Shown: piece by piece, positions 49,686-57,795 of the stretch
Position numbering within the stretch: the stretch's first letter is position 1
Layout: every line of letters starts with the position of its first letter
NCBI GenBank assembly: GCA_001871475.1
Contig: MNVE01000002.1
Span: 62,001-126,000, forward strand
Length of the DNA stretch: 64,000 nt
Source: Candidatus Micrarchaeota archaeon CG1_02_47_40
GTDB lineage: Archaea > Micrarchaeota > Micrarchaeia > Anstonellales > CG1-02-47-40
Direction of reading: 5' to 3'
The notes under the pieces: generated by a model
Seen by the model: the letters and a program-made list of their open reading frames with translations, nothing else
The model's database searches: none
Told to the model about the DNA's origin: nothing
Made by a program: the position numbers and the translations under genes

Positions 49686-49886
49686 AAACCTACGGTTTGA
49701 GTGTGCTTCGCACACTGCCCGACAACTGCGTTGTCGATTTCTCAAACACCGTGAGAGCAGTCAAACACCGTGAAAGCAGGCAGGATGAGATTCGTATTTA
49801 CTCTGCTTGCACGGTGTTGATGAGAATTGCACCTACTCTGCTCGCACGGTGTTCACCCACTTCCCTTTTAATTAGCCCTACGGTTT
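49686..49886. repeat. Composite inverted-repeat element downstream of mcm
   Basis: A 10-bp direct repeat cctacggttt is at 49689-49698 and 49877-49886. Between them: outer stem GTTTGAG (49695-49701)/CTCAAAC (49741-49747) around AGTGTGC-TTC-GCACACT (49700-49716) and CGACAAC-TGC-GTTGTCG (49720-49736); two direct copies of caaacaccgtgaNagcag (49743-49760, 49762-49779); and two inverted copies ctgctNgcacggtgtt (49803-49818, 49838-49853). No gene is seen. Confidence 0.8.
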
Positions 49887-49887
49887 C

Positions 49888-50277
49888 CTAATACTTTTTC
49901 GCCAGCGCGGAAACAAACTCCCTTGCCACGTCAATCTTTCTTATCAATCCAACTATATCCTTCGGTTTTATTTCCCCATACTCATGCGATATCATGTTGC
50001 GGAGCGTTATCAGCACCTTCATCCTGCCTGCAAGCCCCTGTTCAACAATCCCTTTCTGCGCCAGTGCGTCAATCATCTCCTTGTAAGTGGAAGGCGCGCC
50101 AAAGTGCTTTTTTGCCATGAAAAGCTCTGAACACATCAGGCTCTCGTTTATTATACTGAAAACTACCATTGAAGCCGCGTAGTAATCCCTTTTCTCATCA
50201 AGGGAAAGCCCGCGGTATTCCTCCAAATCCTCAAAATACTTCCTTATCCTGTTTGCGGTGCTTTGGAATTCATCCAT
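49888..50277 (-). CDS. HepT-like HEPN toxin
   Basis: 129 residues, DUF86-type all-helical HEPN protein. The motif RNMISHEY (Arg93-x4-His98-x-Tyr100) is the full Rx4HxY RNase site; in well-studied HepT proteins the Tyr is AMPylated by the partner MntA. The gene start lies inside the 3' end of the MNT gene (34-bp overlap), so both are one unit on the minus strand. Expected to cleave RNA when free. Family roles are established; activity here is inferred from intact motifs. Confidence 0.9.
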   Translation of the reverse strand: MDEFQSTANRIRKYFEDLEEYRGLSLDEKRDYYAASMVVFSIINESLMCSELFMAKKHFGAPSTYKEMIDALAQKGIVEQGLAGRMKVLITLRNMISHEYGEIKPKDIVGLIRKIDVAREFVSALAKKY

Positions 50278-50651
50278 TTTTTCACTCCCTCAAATATCCT
50301 TTTGCGCATTCCCCCATACTTAAGCTCCTTTCCAACCACTTCCCTCCATTTTCGCGCAAGCGCATTCCCATCATTTATAAAAAGAGGCTTTCCGTCCCTA
50401 AACACATTGAAAGCGGCGCAATCGTTCATCCTTTCCATAAAAGAAACGTCGTAGGGCGCGTCAAATTCAGCCGCCATTTTTGCCATCTCCCCAAGCTTCA
50501 TGCCTTCGGTTATGAAGCAGACATCAACGTCGCGCGCCTTTTTTGGAGTTTTAAGATAAGAACCAAACAGGTAGCAGGCGGTTATTTTTTTGTTTTTGCT
50601 GAACCTGCGCAAATACGAAGCGATTTCCGGCGGCAGGACGACGTTTCCCAT
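50244..50651 (-). CDS. MntA-like nucleotidyltransferase antitoxin
   Basis: 135 residues from the ATG at 50651; an upstream in-frame extension exists but family similarity starts here. Minimal nucleotidyltransferase: CYLFGSYLKTPKKARDVDVCF, with Gly30-Ser31 and Asp41/Asp43 as metal ligands; the usual GSxARG..SD pattern is loosened (no Gly after the Ser loop, Arg before the first Asp). It overlaps the HepT gene by 34 bp. It is the second, unrelated MNT/HEPN pair in the window and lacks the HTH seen in the first. Confidence 0.85.
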   Translation of the reverse strand: MGNVVLPPEIASYLRRFSKNKKITACYLFGSYLKTPKKARDVDVCFITEGMKLGEMAKMAAEFDAPYDVSFMERMNDCAAFNVFRDGKPLFINDGNALARKWREVVGKELKYGGMRKRIFEGVKKWMNSKAPQTG

Positions 50652-50704
50652 GGTTAAAATTTGACTGTCCTGTTTTATAAACACCCCCTTTCAAACTTCC
50701 CTCT

Positions 50705-51634
50705 ATGAGCAAGGTAGCACTCTCCATAATAGCAATGTTCGCGCTGACACAACTGCTTGGCATTTATGTTGGCGCACTGCTTGTGGAAAACTCAAAAACC
50801 GTTCCAGAGTTTGGGGATTTCAACGTTTCCCCGGTATCGGATATGAACAGCCCCTTAAATGCAATACTTTTCTTCGCATACGTGATAGGAGGGGCAGTCT
50901 TCCTCGTGCTCGTGCTCAAATTCTACAAGGGAGTCCTTCTTTTCAAGGGGATAGAATTCATGGTGATATTCACCGCATCATTCATAGTGTTTTTTGTTCT
51001 CCTCTACCACATAGTGTTTTCCGTTCTCCTCTACCAGCACACAGCGCTTTCCCTTCTTTATGTAACGCTTGCCTCCATTCTTCTCTCCCTCCTGCTCTCT
51101 GCCGGAAAATTCATTTTTGCAAAGCTCAAAAACTCCGCCGCGGTAATCTCAAGCGCAGGAGTGGGTGCGCTATTCGGATTCTCAATAGGCTTCTACCCCG
51201 CGCTTCTTTTCGTGCTCCTGCTTGCATTATACGATTACTGGGCGGTTTTCAAGACAGGGCACATGGTGAAGTTTGCGCGCGAGCTTGGAGACAGGAAGCT
51301 CTCCTTTTCAATTTCCGCAAGAGAAACGGAAAATGTGAAGGAAAAGGTGCAGGTGAAAAAGGGAGTGTATGAAGAAAGGGAAAAGGAAGTTGAGCGCTCC
51401 AGTATGGAATTGGGCACTGGGGATTTGGCAATACCCGCGATGCTTGCGGTTTCCATTTATCCCACAGGGGGCATTTTCTCCTCCCTTGCAATCGCATTCG
51501 GCTCCCTTATCGGATTGGCATTCACCCTCCACATTGTTTCAAAAAACCGCGTATTCCTTCCCGCAATTCCGCCAATCTGCCTTGGGGGAGCGGCATGCCT
51601 CCTGCTCTTGAGGCTCATTCTTATCCTTTTATAA
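50705..51634 (+). CDS. Presenilin-like intramembrane aspartyl protease
   Basis: 309 residues with about nine membrane helices. LALYDYWAVFKTGHM has the first catalytic Asp177 (YD motif); ELGTGDLAIPAML has Asp240 in the GxGD motif; LPAIPP at 285-290 is the PAL-like motif with Ile in place of Leu. A hydrophilic loop of about 50 residues between the two catalytic helices is rich in Glu/Lys, as in archaeal presenilin homologues. Function: cleavage of membrane-embedded peptides, possibly after SppA or signal peptidase; substrates unknown. Confidence 0.92.
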   Translation: MSKVALSIIAMFALTQLLGIYVGALLVENSKTVPEFGDFNVSPVSDMNSPLNAILFFAYVIGGAVFLVLVLKFYKGVLLFKGIEFMVIFTASFIVFFVLLYHIVFSVLLYQHTALSLLYVTLASILLSLLLSAGKFIFAKLKNSAAVISSAGVGALFGFSIGFYPALLFVLLLALYDYWAVFKTGHMVKFARELGDRKLSFSISARETENVKEKVQVKKGVYEEREKEVERSSMELGTGDLAIPAMLAVSIYPTGGIFSSLAIAFGSLIGLAFTLHIVSKNRVFLPAIPPICLGGAACLLLLRLILILL

Positions 51635-51657
51635 ATTTCGTTAGGTGAAATATTCCC

Positions 51658-52068
51658 ATGACTGACAAATTCAATTACGAGAAAATGCTTGATTCTGCAT
51701 ACGAGCAGCTTCCAAAAAGAACCGCCACGGATGAGCGGTTTGAACTCCCTATACTGGACACTTTTCCGCAGGGCTCCAAAACAATAGTGAAGAATTTTGA
51801 CACTGCGCTTGAGAAGATAAGGAGGAAGAAGGAGGAAGTGATAAAATACCTCTCCCGCGAGCTTGCAATCCCCATCTCCCATGACGGCTCAAGGCTCACA
51901 CTCAACGGGAAGATAAACTCCCGCCTCTTAAATGAGAAGTTTTCAGATTACGTCAATTCGCACGTGCTCTGCAAGGAGTGCAAAAAGCCGGACACGAACA
52001 TAATAGAAGAGCACGGGGTAAAGGTTTTAAGATGCGAAGCATGCGGCGCGAAATCGCCGGTAAGATAA
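51658..52068 (+). CDS. Translation initiation factor aIF2 subunit beta
   Basis: 136 residues. The central alpha/beta domain (FELPILDTFPQGSKTIVKNF, residues about 29-48) and the C-terminal zinc ribbon (LCKECKKPDTNIIEEHG and LRCEACGAKSPVR, four Cys) are typical of aIF2-beta/eIF5. It binds the gamma subunit of the ternary complex delivering initiator tRNA. It starts 23 bp after the presenilin-like gene and is followed by aIF1A and Rio1, a common archaeal order. Confidence 0.95.
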   Translation: MTDKFNYEKMLDSAYEQLPKRTATDERFELPILDTFPQGSKTIVKNFDTALEKIRRKKEEVIKYLSRELAIPISHDGSRLTLNGKINSRLLNEKFSDYVNSHVLCKECKKPDTNIIEEHGVKVLRCEACGAKSPVR

Positions 52069-52120
52069 TCAAAAAACTGGAAGGCAATGCACGCGGGATG
52101 GGAATAAGGAGGAGTAAAAA

Positions 52121-52411
52121 ATGGCTGATGAACAAGCGGATGAATTCGGAAGGATACGGCTTGCAAGGGAAGGGGAAATATACGGCATAGTGCTCTCAAA
52201 CATGGGCTCTTCCCGCCTTCTTATTGAGTGCAAGGATGGAAAGGAGAGGATGTGCCGAATACCCGGAAAGATAAGGCGGAACATATGGGTAAAGGCAGAT
52301 GATTTGGTGCTTATCAAGCCCTGGAGCATAGAATCAGATAAAAAAGGGGATTTGGTTTGGAGATACAACCGGCTTCAGGCTGACTGGTTGAGAAGGAAGA
52401 AGATAGTGTAA
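52121..52411 (+). CDS. Translation initiation factor aIF1A
   Basis: 96 residues, S1-like OB-fold. RIRLAREGEIYGIVLSNMGS, RLLIECKDGKERMCRIPGKIRRNIWVKADD and DLVLIKPW follow the eIF1A pattern of a charged, RNA-binding barrel. An aaggaggag ribosome site precedes the ATG. It occupies the A site of the small subunit during start selection. It lies between aIF2-beta and Rio1 on the same strand, so co-expression of initiation and ribosome-maturation factors is likely. Confidence 0.95.
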   Translation: MADEQADEFGRIRLAREGEIYGIVLSNMGSSRLLIECKDGKERMCRIPGKIRRNIWVKADDLVLIKPWSIESDKKGDLVWRYNRLQADWLRRKKIV

Positions 52412-52483
52412 GACGGGTTAAAGGTATGATAGTGTAAGGGCAGGTTAAAGGGTTATATATTTCTCTTATTCTCATATTCTCCT

Positions 52484-53233
52484 ATGTCAATGACACTTTC
52501 AAAGAAAAAACGCCCAAAAAGGGAAGATAAGCAGTTAGATGGCAGCATAAAAGTTGAAGCTGAAGTATTTGACAGAAAATCCCTAATCTCCCTTTCCACA
52601 TTAATAGAGGGCAAATTCTTTGACACAGTAGAAGGGCTCATCTCGCGCGGAAAGGAAGCAAACGTCTTCCTTGCAAAAAAGAAGGACGAATATTTCGCGG
52701 TGAAAATATACAGGATAGAAACCGGCGCCTTTACGCACATACACTCCTACATAGACGGGGACAAGCGATTTGAGGGGGCGGCAAACAGCAGGATGCAGAT
52801 AGCGATGACTTTTGCGCGAAAGGAGCACGGTAATCTAAAAATAGCGCAAAAAGGAAAGGTGCGCGTCCCAATCCCGGTAAAATTTCGCCGCAACATATTA
52901 ATAACCAAATTTCTCGGGGAAAACGGCTTGCGCTACCCGCAGCTTTTTGAGATTGGAAGCGAAAAGCCGGAAGTGGATTTGCAATCCCTTTTATTTGAAA
53001 TAAAAAAGCTCTACAAGGCGGGACTGGTGCATTCCGATTTATCCGAATACAACGTGCTCATGACTGAAGACGGGCCTTACCTGATTGATTTTGCTCAAGC
53101 CGTTCCCCTTTCCCACCCCGCAGCGCGCGCTTTCCTTGAGCGCGACGTAAGGAATATATTGCACTATTTTGAGAAAAAATACAAAATAAGAAAAGAGAAG
53201 GAGGAAGTGCTCAAATGGATTAAGGGAGATTGA
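52484..53233 (+). CDS. rio1: RIO1 serine protein kinase/ATPase
   Basis: 249 residues. Nucleotide-binding loop GKEANVFLAKKKDEYFAVKIY with the ATP-anchoring Lys; the RIO1-type flexible region KRFEGAANSRMQIAMTFARKE; catalytic loop LVHSDLSEYNVLMTE with Asp; metal-binding LIDFAQAVPLSHP. The order of motifs and length match archaeal Rio1, which works in late small-subunit ribosome maturation. A TATA-like ttatatattt lies about 35 bp upstream. The Dim2-like KH protein at 33186 belongs to the same process. Confidence 0.95.
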   Translation: MSMTLSKKKRPKREDKQLDGSIKVEAEVFDRKSLISLSTLIEGKFFDTVEGLISRGKEANVFLAKKKDEYFAVKIYRIETGAFTHIHSYIDGDKRFEGAANSRMQIAMTFARKEHGNLKIAQKGKVRVPIPVKFRRNILITKFLGENGLRYPQLFEIGSEKPEVDLQSLLFEIKKLYKAGLVHSDLSEYNVLMTEDGPYLIDFAQAVPLSHPAARAFLERDVRNILHYFEKKYKIRKEKEEVLKWIKGD

Positions 53234-53242
53234 TTTTCCCGC

Positions 53243-54562
53243 TTAAAGCTTCAGCACGCTTTCATACCCCCCCAAATCCAATAAACCATGCCCGGAGAGG
53301 TTGAAAACAATTACCTTCTCCTCATTCTTCTCTTTCGCCCTTTTGGCATGCACTATTGCCGAATGTATTGCGTGCGCGCTTTCCGGAGCGGGAATTATTC
53401 CTTCCGTTCTTGTGAATATCGCAGCCGACTCAAATGTTTCAAGCTGTTCATAAGCTTCAGCTTTCACCACTCCTTCATTTGCAAGATGCGAAACAGTAGG
53501 CGCCATCCCATGATACCTTAAGCCCCCTGCATGTATGGGGGAGGGGATGAACTTGTGCCCAAGCGTATACATTTTCAAAAGGGGAGTCATTCCTGCAGTG
53601 TCCCCGAAATCATACTCAAACTTTGACTTTCCGCTTTCCACTCCGGTAATGCTTGGCGCCGCTGTCGGTTCTACTGCAATGAACTCGCACTCCAGCTTTC
53701 CCTTCAATTTCTGCCCTATCGCAGGGAATGTAAAGCCCGCAAAGTTGCTTCCCCCTCCAACGCACCCAATCATCATATCCGGCTTCACATCTGCCATTTC
53801 AAACTGCTTTAGCACCTCCTGCCCAATCACGGTCTGATGCAGCATCACGTGATTCAGCACAGAGCCAAGGGAATAATGCGTCTTTTCATCCTTGGCAGCC
53901 ACCTCTATCGCTTCTGAAATTGCAATCCCAAGCGAACCGGTGCATTTCGGGTCTTCGGAGAGAATCTTCTTTCCCGCTTCCGTCACACTTGAAGGGGACG
54001 CATGCACTTCTGCTCCGTATAATTTCATGATTGTTTTTCTGTGCGGCTTCTGGTCATAAGATGCCCTTACCATAAACACCTCGCACTTCAAATCAAACAT
54101 GCTGCAGGCAAGCGCAAGTGCGCTTCCCCACTGCCCCGCGCCTGTTTCAGTTGAAAGTTTCTCAATTCCCTCTTTTTTGTTGTAATACGCCTGCGCAATT
54201 GCCGTGTTCGCCTTATGCGAACCCACGAATGAAACATCCTCCCTTTTGTAGAATATTTTTGCAGGCGTCTTTAAGTATTTCTCAAGCCTGCTTGCGCGAT
54301 AAAGCGGGGTGGGCCTTGCGATTCTTATAAGGTGCTCCCTCACTTCCTCCGGAATCGCAATCATCCCCTCCTGCGACATTTCCTGCTTAATCAATTCCAT
54401 AGGGAAAAGAGGCGCGAGCATGTCAGGAGTTATCGGCTCCTTTGTTCCAGGGTGAAGCGGCGGTGCAAGCTTTCCCGGCAAATCGGGCAGAATATTGTAC
54501 CAGCTTTTGGGAACCTCCTCAACGTCAAGAATGTATTTTATTTTCTCAGCCATCTTCGCCAC
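53243..54562 (-). CDS. Tryptophan synthase beta chain, TrpB2 type
   Basis: 439 residues, PLP enzyme joining indole and serine. [24 protein letters not shown] holds the PLP Lys; [33 protein letters not shown] (phosphate-binding Gly loop) and a C-terminal [11 protein letters not shown] are present. The long N-terminus and sequence style are those of the TrpB2/TrpB-related group, which often acts without TrpA as an indole rescue enzyme. No other trp gene is nearby, which fits that role. Convergent with rio1. Confidence 0.93.
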   Translation of the reverse strand: MAKMAEKIKYILDVEEVPKSWYNILPDLPGKLAPPLHPGTKEPITPDMLAPLFPMELIKQEMSQEGMIAIPEEVREHLIRIARPTPLYRASRLEKYLKTPAKIFYKREDVSFVGSHKANTAIAQAYYNKKEGIEKLSTETGAGQWGSALALACSMFDLKCEVFMVRASYDQKPHRKTIMKLYGAEVHASPSSVTEAGKKILSEDPKCTGSLGIAISEAIEVAAKDEKTHYSLGSVLNHVMLHQTVIGQEVLKQFEMADVKPDMMIGCVGGGSNFAGFTFPAIGQKLKGKLECEFIAVEPTAAPSITGVESGKSKFEYDFGDTAGMTPLLKMYTLGHKFIPSPIHAGGLRYHGMAPTVSHLANEGVVKAEAYEQLETFESAAIFTRTEGIIPAPESAHAIHSAIVHAKRAKEKNEEKVIVFNLSGHGLLDLGGYESVLKL

Positions 54563-54574
54563 CTCGTTTTTATC

Positions 54575-54913
54575 TCATTCTCCCTTCAATTTCATTATCG
54601 CGTTTGCGATATCGCCATCAGCTTCTTCCAGCGCTTTCTTTGCCTCTTCTTCAGAAACCCCTGCCTGCTCCATAACCATCTTTACATCATCCTCTCCTGC
54701 AATTCCGCCTCCCTCTTCTTCCACCCTCTCCTTCCCGCCTATCTGGTAGCTGGCATTACCCTGCATGACTATTTTTGTTATCTGCGGTTCTTCTATGATT
54801 ATCCTCTCCCCTTCCTTCTCTATAATAACCCTTTTTGCCTTTATCTCTTCGCTCTTTATGCCCATCTGGCGCATCATCTGCTCCATCTGCTTTGGATTCA
54901 CTCCCGGAAACAT
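54575..54913 (-). CDS. nac: Nascent polypeptide-associated complex protein (archaeal NAC)
   Basis: 112 residues from the ATG at 54913; the TATA region (atataatataat, about 54942-54953) lies 29-40 bp upstream, so a longer N-terminus is rejected. The N-terminus MFPGVNPKQMEQMMRQMGIKS is a signature of archaeal NAC. The NAC beta-barrel follows (EIKAKRVIIEKEGERIIIEEP), then a C-terminal UBA domain (VMEQAGVSEEEAKKALEEADGDIANAIM). It binds nascent chains on the ribosome. Confidence 0.95.
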   Translation of the reverse strand: MFPGVNPKQMEQMMRQMGIKSEEIKAKRVIIEKEGERIIIEEPQITKIVMQGNASYQIGGKERVEEEGGGIAGEDDVKMVMEQAGVSEEEAKKALEEADGDIANAIMKLKGE

Positions 54914-55008
54914 AATGGCAAAAGTTTCAGGGGAAAAATATATAATATAATTGTAGTGTTCATAGGTGATAAAAACGCTTATAAACACCCTAAAACACAA
55001 TAATAGGC

Positions 55009-56688
55009 ATGGGAAGGCAGATAAGACAGGCAGAAGCAAAACTTACCCCTCGCCCGTCAATGCAAAGTCGCATCAGCGACCTTAAGACGGCGATGAGAGA
55101 TGCCGGTTTTCCACTTGTTGATGTTTCTCCTTTCACGACTAAAACTCGCTGCATGTTCAAGAGGCGCGAAGGCTCAAATTTTTCCATTCTTGTGGAAACT
55201 GCCGGCGGAAAGCTGCGCGCCTTCATGAGCAACCCGGACGAAACAAGGGAATCAGCAGAACTTCCTTACAATAAAATAGTGGTTTCCATTTCCGAAGGAT
55301 TGCGCAAGGACGGCAGATTCATAGATGGCGTTGTGCAGAACGCCATTGCCCTTTCCGCAAAAAAGCCTTCCAATATCTTCTGCATACAGCTTCACTATCA
55401 CCTTGGCAGAATAGGCGAAACCATACTCAACACCCCGAACGGAATGATGGACGATGGCGTTTCCTCTTTCGGCGCCTGCGCCACGAACCTTGCATTTTGG
55501 CATACGGATTACTCAATACAGACGATGCACAACAATTTTTCAGCAAAACTTTTTTTGCAGATGCAGAAAACCCTCTCTTCTGCTGGCATCACCGCAATTC
55601 CGGGAATGGAAGCAACTCTTCCCATTTACTTTAAAGAACCCTGGCTGCTCCGTGATTACACCGACAAGAATCCCAATCCGAACGGTCCGCACGTTCTCCT
55701 TTTTGCTTCCTCTCCCGAAATAATGGCGGAGATGCAAAAAAAGCACTTTTCAAAAAGCCCCTACCAATACGCACCATGTACCCACGTGCGCGATGATATG
55801 GAAATGGTGCTTGGGAAAATAAAAGGCAAATACGGGAAAAACATCTCAATTGTTTTCGCCCATCCCATGTGCGATTCCTTCCTTCCGCAGGTTGGGCTTC
55901 TCGAGCGCGCCCTATACGGGGAAATGCCCATAAAGAAACTTCTTAACCTGATCGAAACATATGCGCAAGGAGTCGCCTGTTTCAATTCAACACTCTCCAA
56001 AGACGATTCCGTTGATTTTGGGAAAATAAGAAGCGAAGTTGAGACTGCATTTGAAGGCAGGGAACAAACAAAATTCCATCTTAAATGCCGCCTTTCAAAC
56101 ATAGATGGAGCTGAAGAATTCGTCCGCTTCCTCCTCAACAAGTGGGGAGGCAAATACGGGACAAAAATGAGCAGGAATACAATAAACCTTGCATTCGCCT
56201 CCGAGATGAAGGAGAGATTCGGAACCCTCAAGCTTTTCGAGCCTGACTCCCACAACCAGAACCTGCTTTACACCCTGCCTTTTGGCGGCGCTTACCTCTA
56301 TTGGATAAGGCAGGTTGGCGATTTCGGCAAAGGGCACAACCGCCTCTGGCTGCCCGAGGGCTCAAGGGCGCTTAATGCAAAGGAGTTCGTTTTTCTCCTG
56401 CACGAGGCGGGAAAATTAGAAGAAGAGGCTGTCATATCCCCTACAATCTATTCGGAAATGAAAGACGGAATCCCTTCAATTTCAGGCGAGAGAAGCAGGA
56501 TTACCCTGCCGCAGAAACTTTTTGACTTATTGGAAAAAGGCTACAACTACCTTTTCCACCAGGGGATAGTGCTCGCAAAGGACACCTGGAAGTCCCTCTT
56601 AAGAAAATACGAGCGCGATCCGATGGCGGAATTAAGCGGGCAGGATTTGATATACATGAAGAGGGGTTCCGCCTTCTGGCCTTACTAA
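55009..56688 (+). CDS. PHP-like metal-dependent hydrolase of unknown function
   Basis: 559 residues. A PHP-type set of metal ligands can be laid out in order: His129-x-His131 (QLHYHLG), His165/Asp167 (WHTDY), Glu201 (GMEATLP), His228 (GPHVLLF), His285 (FAHPMCD) and Asp413-x-His415 (PDSHNQN). The first 115 residues are a separate alpha/beta domain, and about 440-559 is a helical C-terminus with KGHNRLWLPEG. The gap between His285 and Asp413 is larger than in small PHP phosphatases. A TATA (gcttataaac) about 25-34 bp upstream supports this start. The family is inferred from motifs; the substrate is unknown. Confidence 0.65.
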   Translation: MGRQIRQAEAKLTPRPSMQSRISDLKTAMRDAGFPLVDVSPFTTKTRCMFKRREGSNFSILVETAGGKLRAFMSNPDETRESAELPYNKIVVSISEGLRKDGRFIDGVVQNAIALSAKKPSNIFCIQLHYHLGRIGETILNTPNGMMDDGVSSFGACATNLAFWHTDYSIQTMHNNFSAKLFLQMQKTLSSAGITAIPGMEATLPIYFKEPWLLRDYTDKNPNPNGPHVLLFASSPEIMAEMQKKHFSKSPYQYAPCTHVRDDMEMVLGKIKGKYGKNISIVFAHPMCDSFLPQVGLLERALYGEMPIKKLLNLIETYAQGVACFNSTLSKDDSVDFGKIRSEVETAFEGREQTKFHLKCRLSNIDGAEEFVRFLLNKWGGKYGTKMSRNTINLAFASEMKERFGTLKLFEPDSHNQNLLYTLPFGGAYLYWIRQVGDFGKGHNRLWLPEGSRALNAKEFVFLLHEAGKLEEEAVISPTIYSEMKDGIPSISGERSRITLPQKLFDLLEKGYNYLFHQGIVLAKDTWKSLLRKYERDPMAELSGQDLIYMKRGSAFWPY

Positions 56689-56721
56689 TCCCTTAAAAAG
56701 AAAACGCGCCTGAAAATATAC

Positions 56722-57678
56722 ATGGACCCTCTTGAATCTTTTGCATCCTGGCTCGTGTTTGAAGTCTTCGGCATAGGCAGCCAAACCCAATTAGGCTCCT
56801 CCCTAACATATTTCATCTACGACACGATTAAAGTTTTCCTCCTCCTTTGTGCAATGGTTTTCCTCGTTTCAATCCTGCGCACCTTCATAACAAAAAAGAA
56901 AATACGCAAATTCCTGGGAGGAAAGAAGGAAGGAATCGGAAACCTCCTTGCCGCCCTGCTTGGAATTCCCACCCCTTTCTGCTCCTGCTCTGCCGTTCCA
57001 ATATTCATCGGCTTCATGGAAGCAGGCGTTCCGCTTGGCATAACCTTCTCCTTCCTCATCGCCTCCCCCATGATAAATGAGATTGCGCTTGCCCTTCTTT
57101 TCGGGCTTTTCGGCTGGAAGGTGGCTTTCCTTTACATTGCAAGCGGGCTTGCGATTGCGATAATCGCAGGCATAATAATAGGGAGGATGGGGCTTGAAAA
57201 GGAAGTGGAGAAAATTTCAACGGCAGGCAGTTCCAAATGGTTCAGGGAGAAAAAGATGAAATGGAAGGACAGGATTGAATTTGCGAAAGCGCAAACTCAT
57301 GCAATCGTTGCGAAAGTGGCACCCTACTTGATAGGGGGGATAGCAATAGGGGCGCTCATACACGGCTATGCGCCTGAAAATTTCCTTTCCGAAATTGCGG
57401 GAAAAGACAGCCTTTTGGCAGTCCCGCTTGCAGTGTTAATAGGAATTCCCCTCTACTCAAATACAGCAGGCATACTTCCCGTTGTTCAGGCGCTTATAGG
57501 AAAGGGAATGGCACTTGGAACAGCGCTTGCATTCATGATGAGCGTGACTGCAATTTCCCTGCCAGAGATGGTTATTTTGAGGAGAGTGCTAAAGCCAAAA
57601 TTAATAGCAATATTCGCAGGAGTGCTCTTTATTGCGATAGTGATTACGGGCTTTCTCTTCAATGCGCTGATAGGTTAA
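56722..57678 (+). CDS. ArsP-like permease (UPF0718/COG0701)
   Basis: 318 residues with about eight membrane helices. The family signature GIPTPFCSCSAVPIFIGF (about 80-97) contains the Cys-x-Cys pair, and a second half repeats the pattern at GIPLYSNTAGILPVVQAL. This COG0701 family includes ArsP, which exports organoarsenicals, but many members are uncharacterised. An aag-rich cytoplasmic loop lies between the halves (KWFREKKMKWKDRIEFAK). The 3' end of the gene is duplicated twice downstream. Confidence 0.87.
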   Translation: MDPLESFASWLVFEVFGIGSQTQLGSSLTYFIYDTIKVFLLLCAMVFLVSILRTFITKKKIRKFLGGKKEGIGNLLAALLGIPTPFCSCSAVPIFIGFMEAGVPLGITFSFLIASPMINEIALALLFGLFGWKVAFLYIASGLAIAIIAGIIIGRMGLEKEVEKISTAGSSKWFREKKMKWKDRIEFAKAQTHAIVAKVAPYLIGGIAIGALIHGYAPENFLSEIAGKDSLLAVPLAVLIGIPLYSNTAGILPVVQALIGKGMALGTALAFMMSVTAISLPEMVILRRVLKPKLIAIFAGVLFIAIVITGFLFNALIG

Positions 57679-57785
57679 GTCTGCCTAATCCTACTCGCTT
57701 TCTTTTCAATGCGCTTATTGGCCGATTCCTGCAACAGTGATTACCGATTTTCTTTTCAATATCCTTACTGATTGATTCTCTTCTA
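57650..57785 (+). repeat. Repeats copied from the 3' end of the ArsP-like gene
   Basis: The gene end tttctcttcaatgcgctgat (from 57652) recurs as tttcttttcaatgcgcttat (ttcaat at 57705) and tttcttttcaatatccttac (ttcaat at 57755). Spacing is 47 then 50 bp. The third copy also shares the preceding gtgattac with the genic copy. The stop codon lies in the first unit. Confidence 0.75.
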
Positions 57786-57795
57786 AGGTTCTCTC

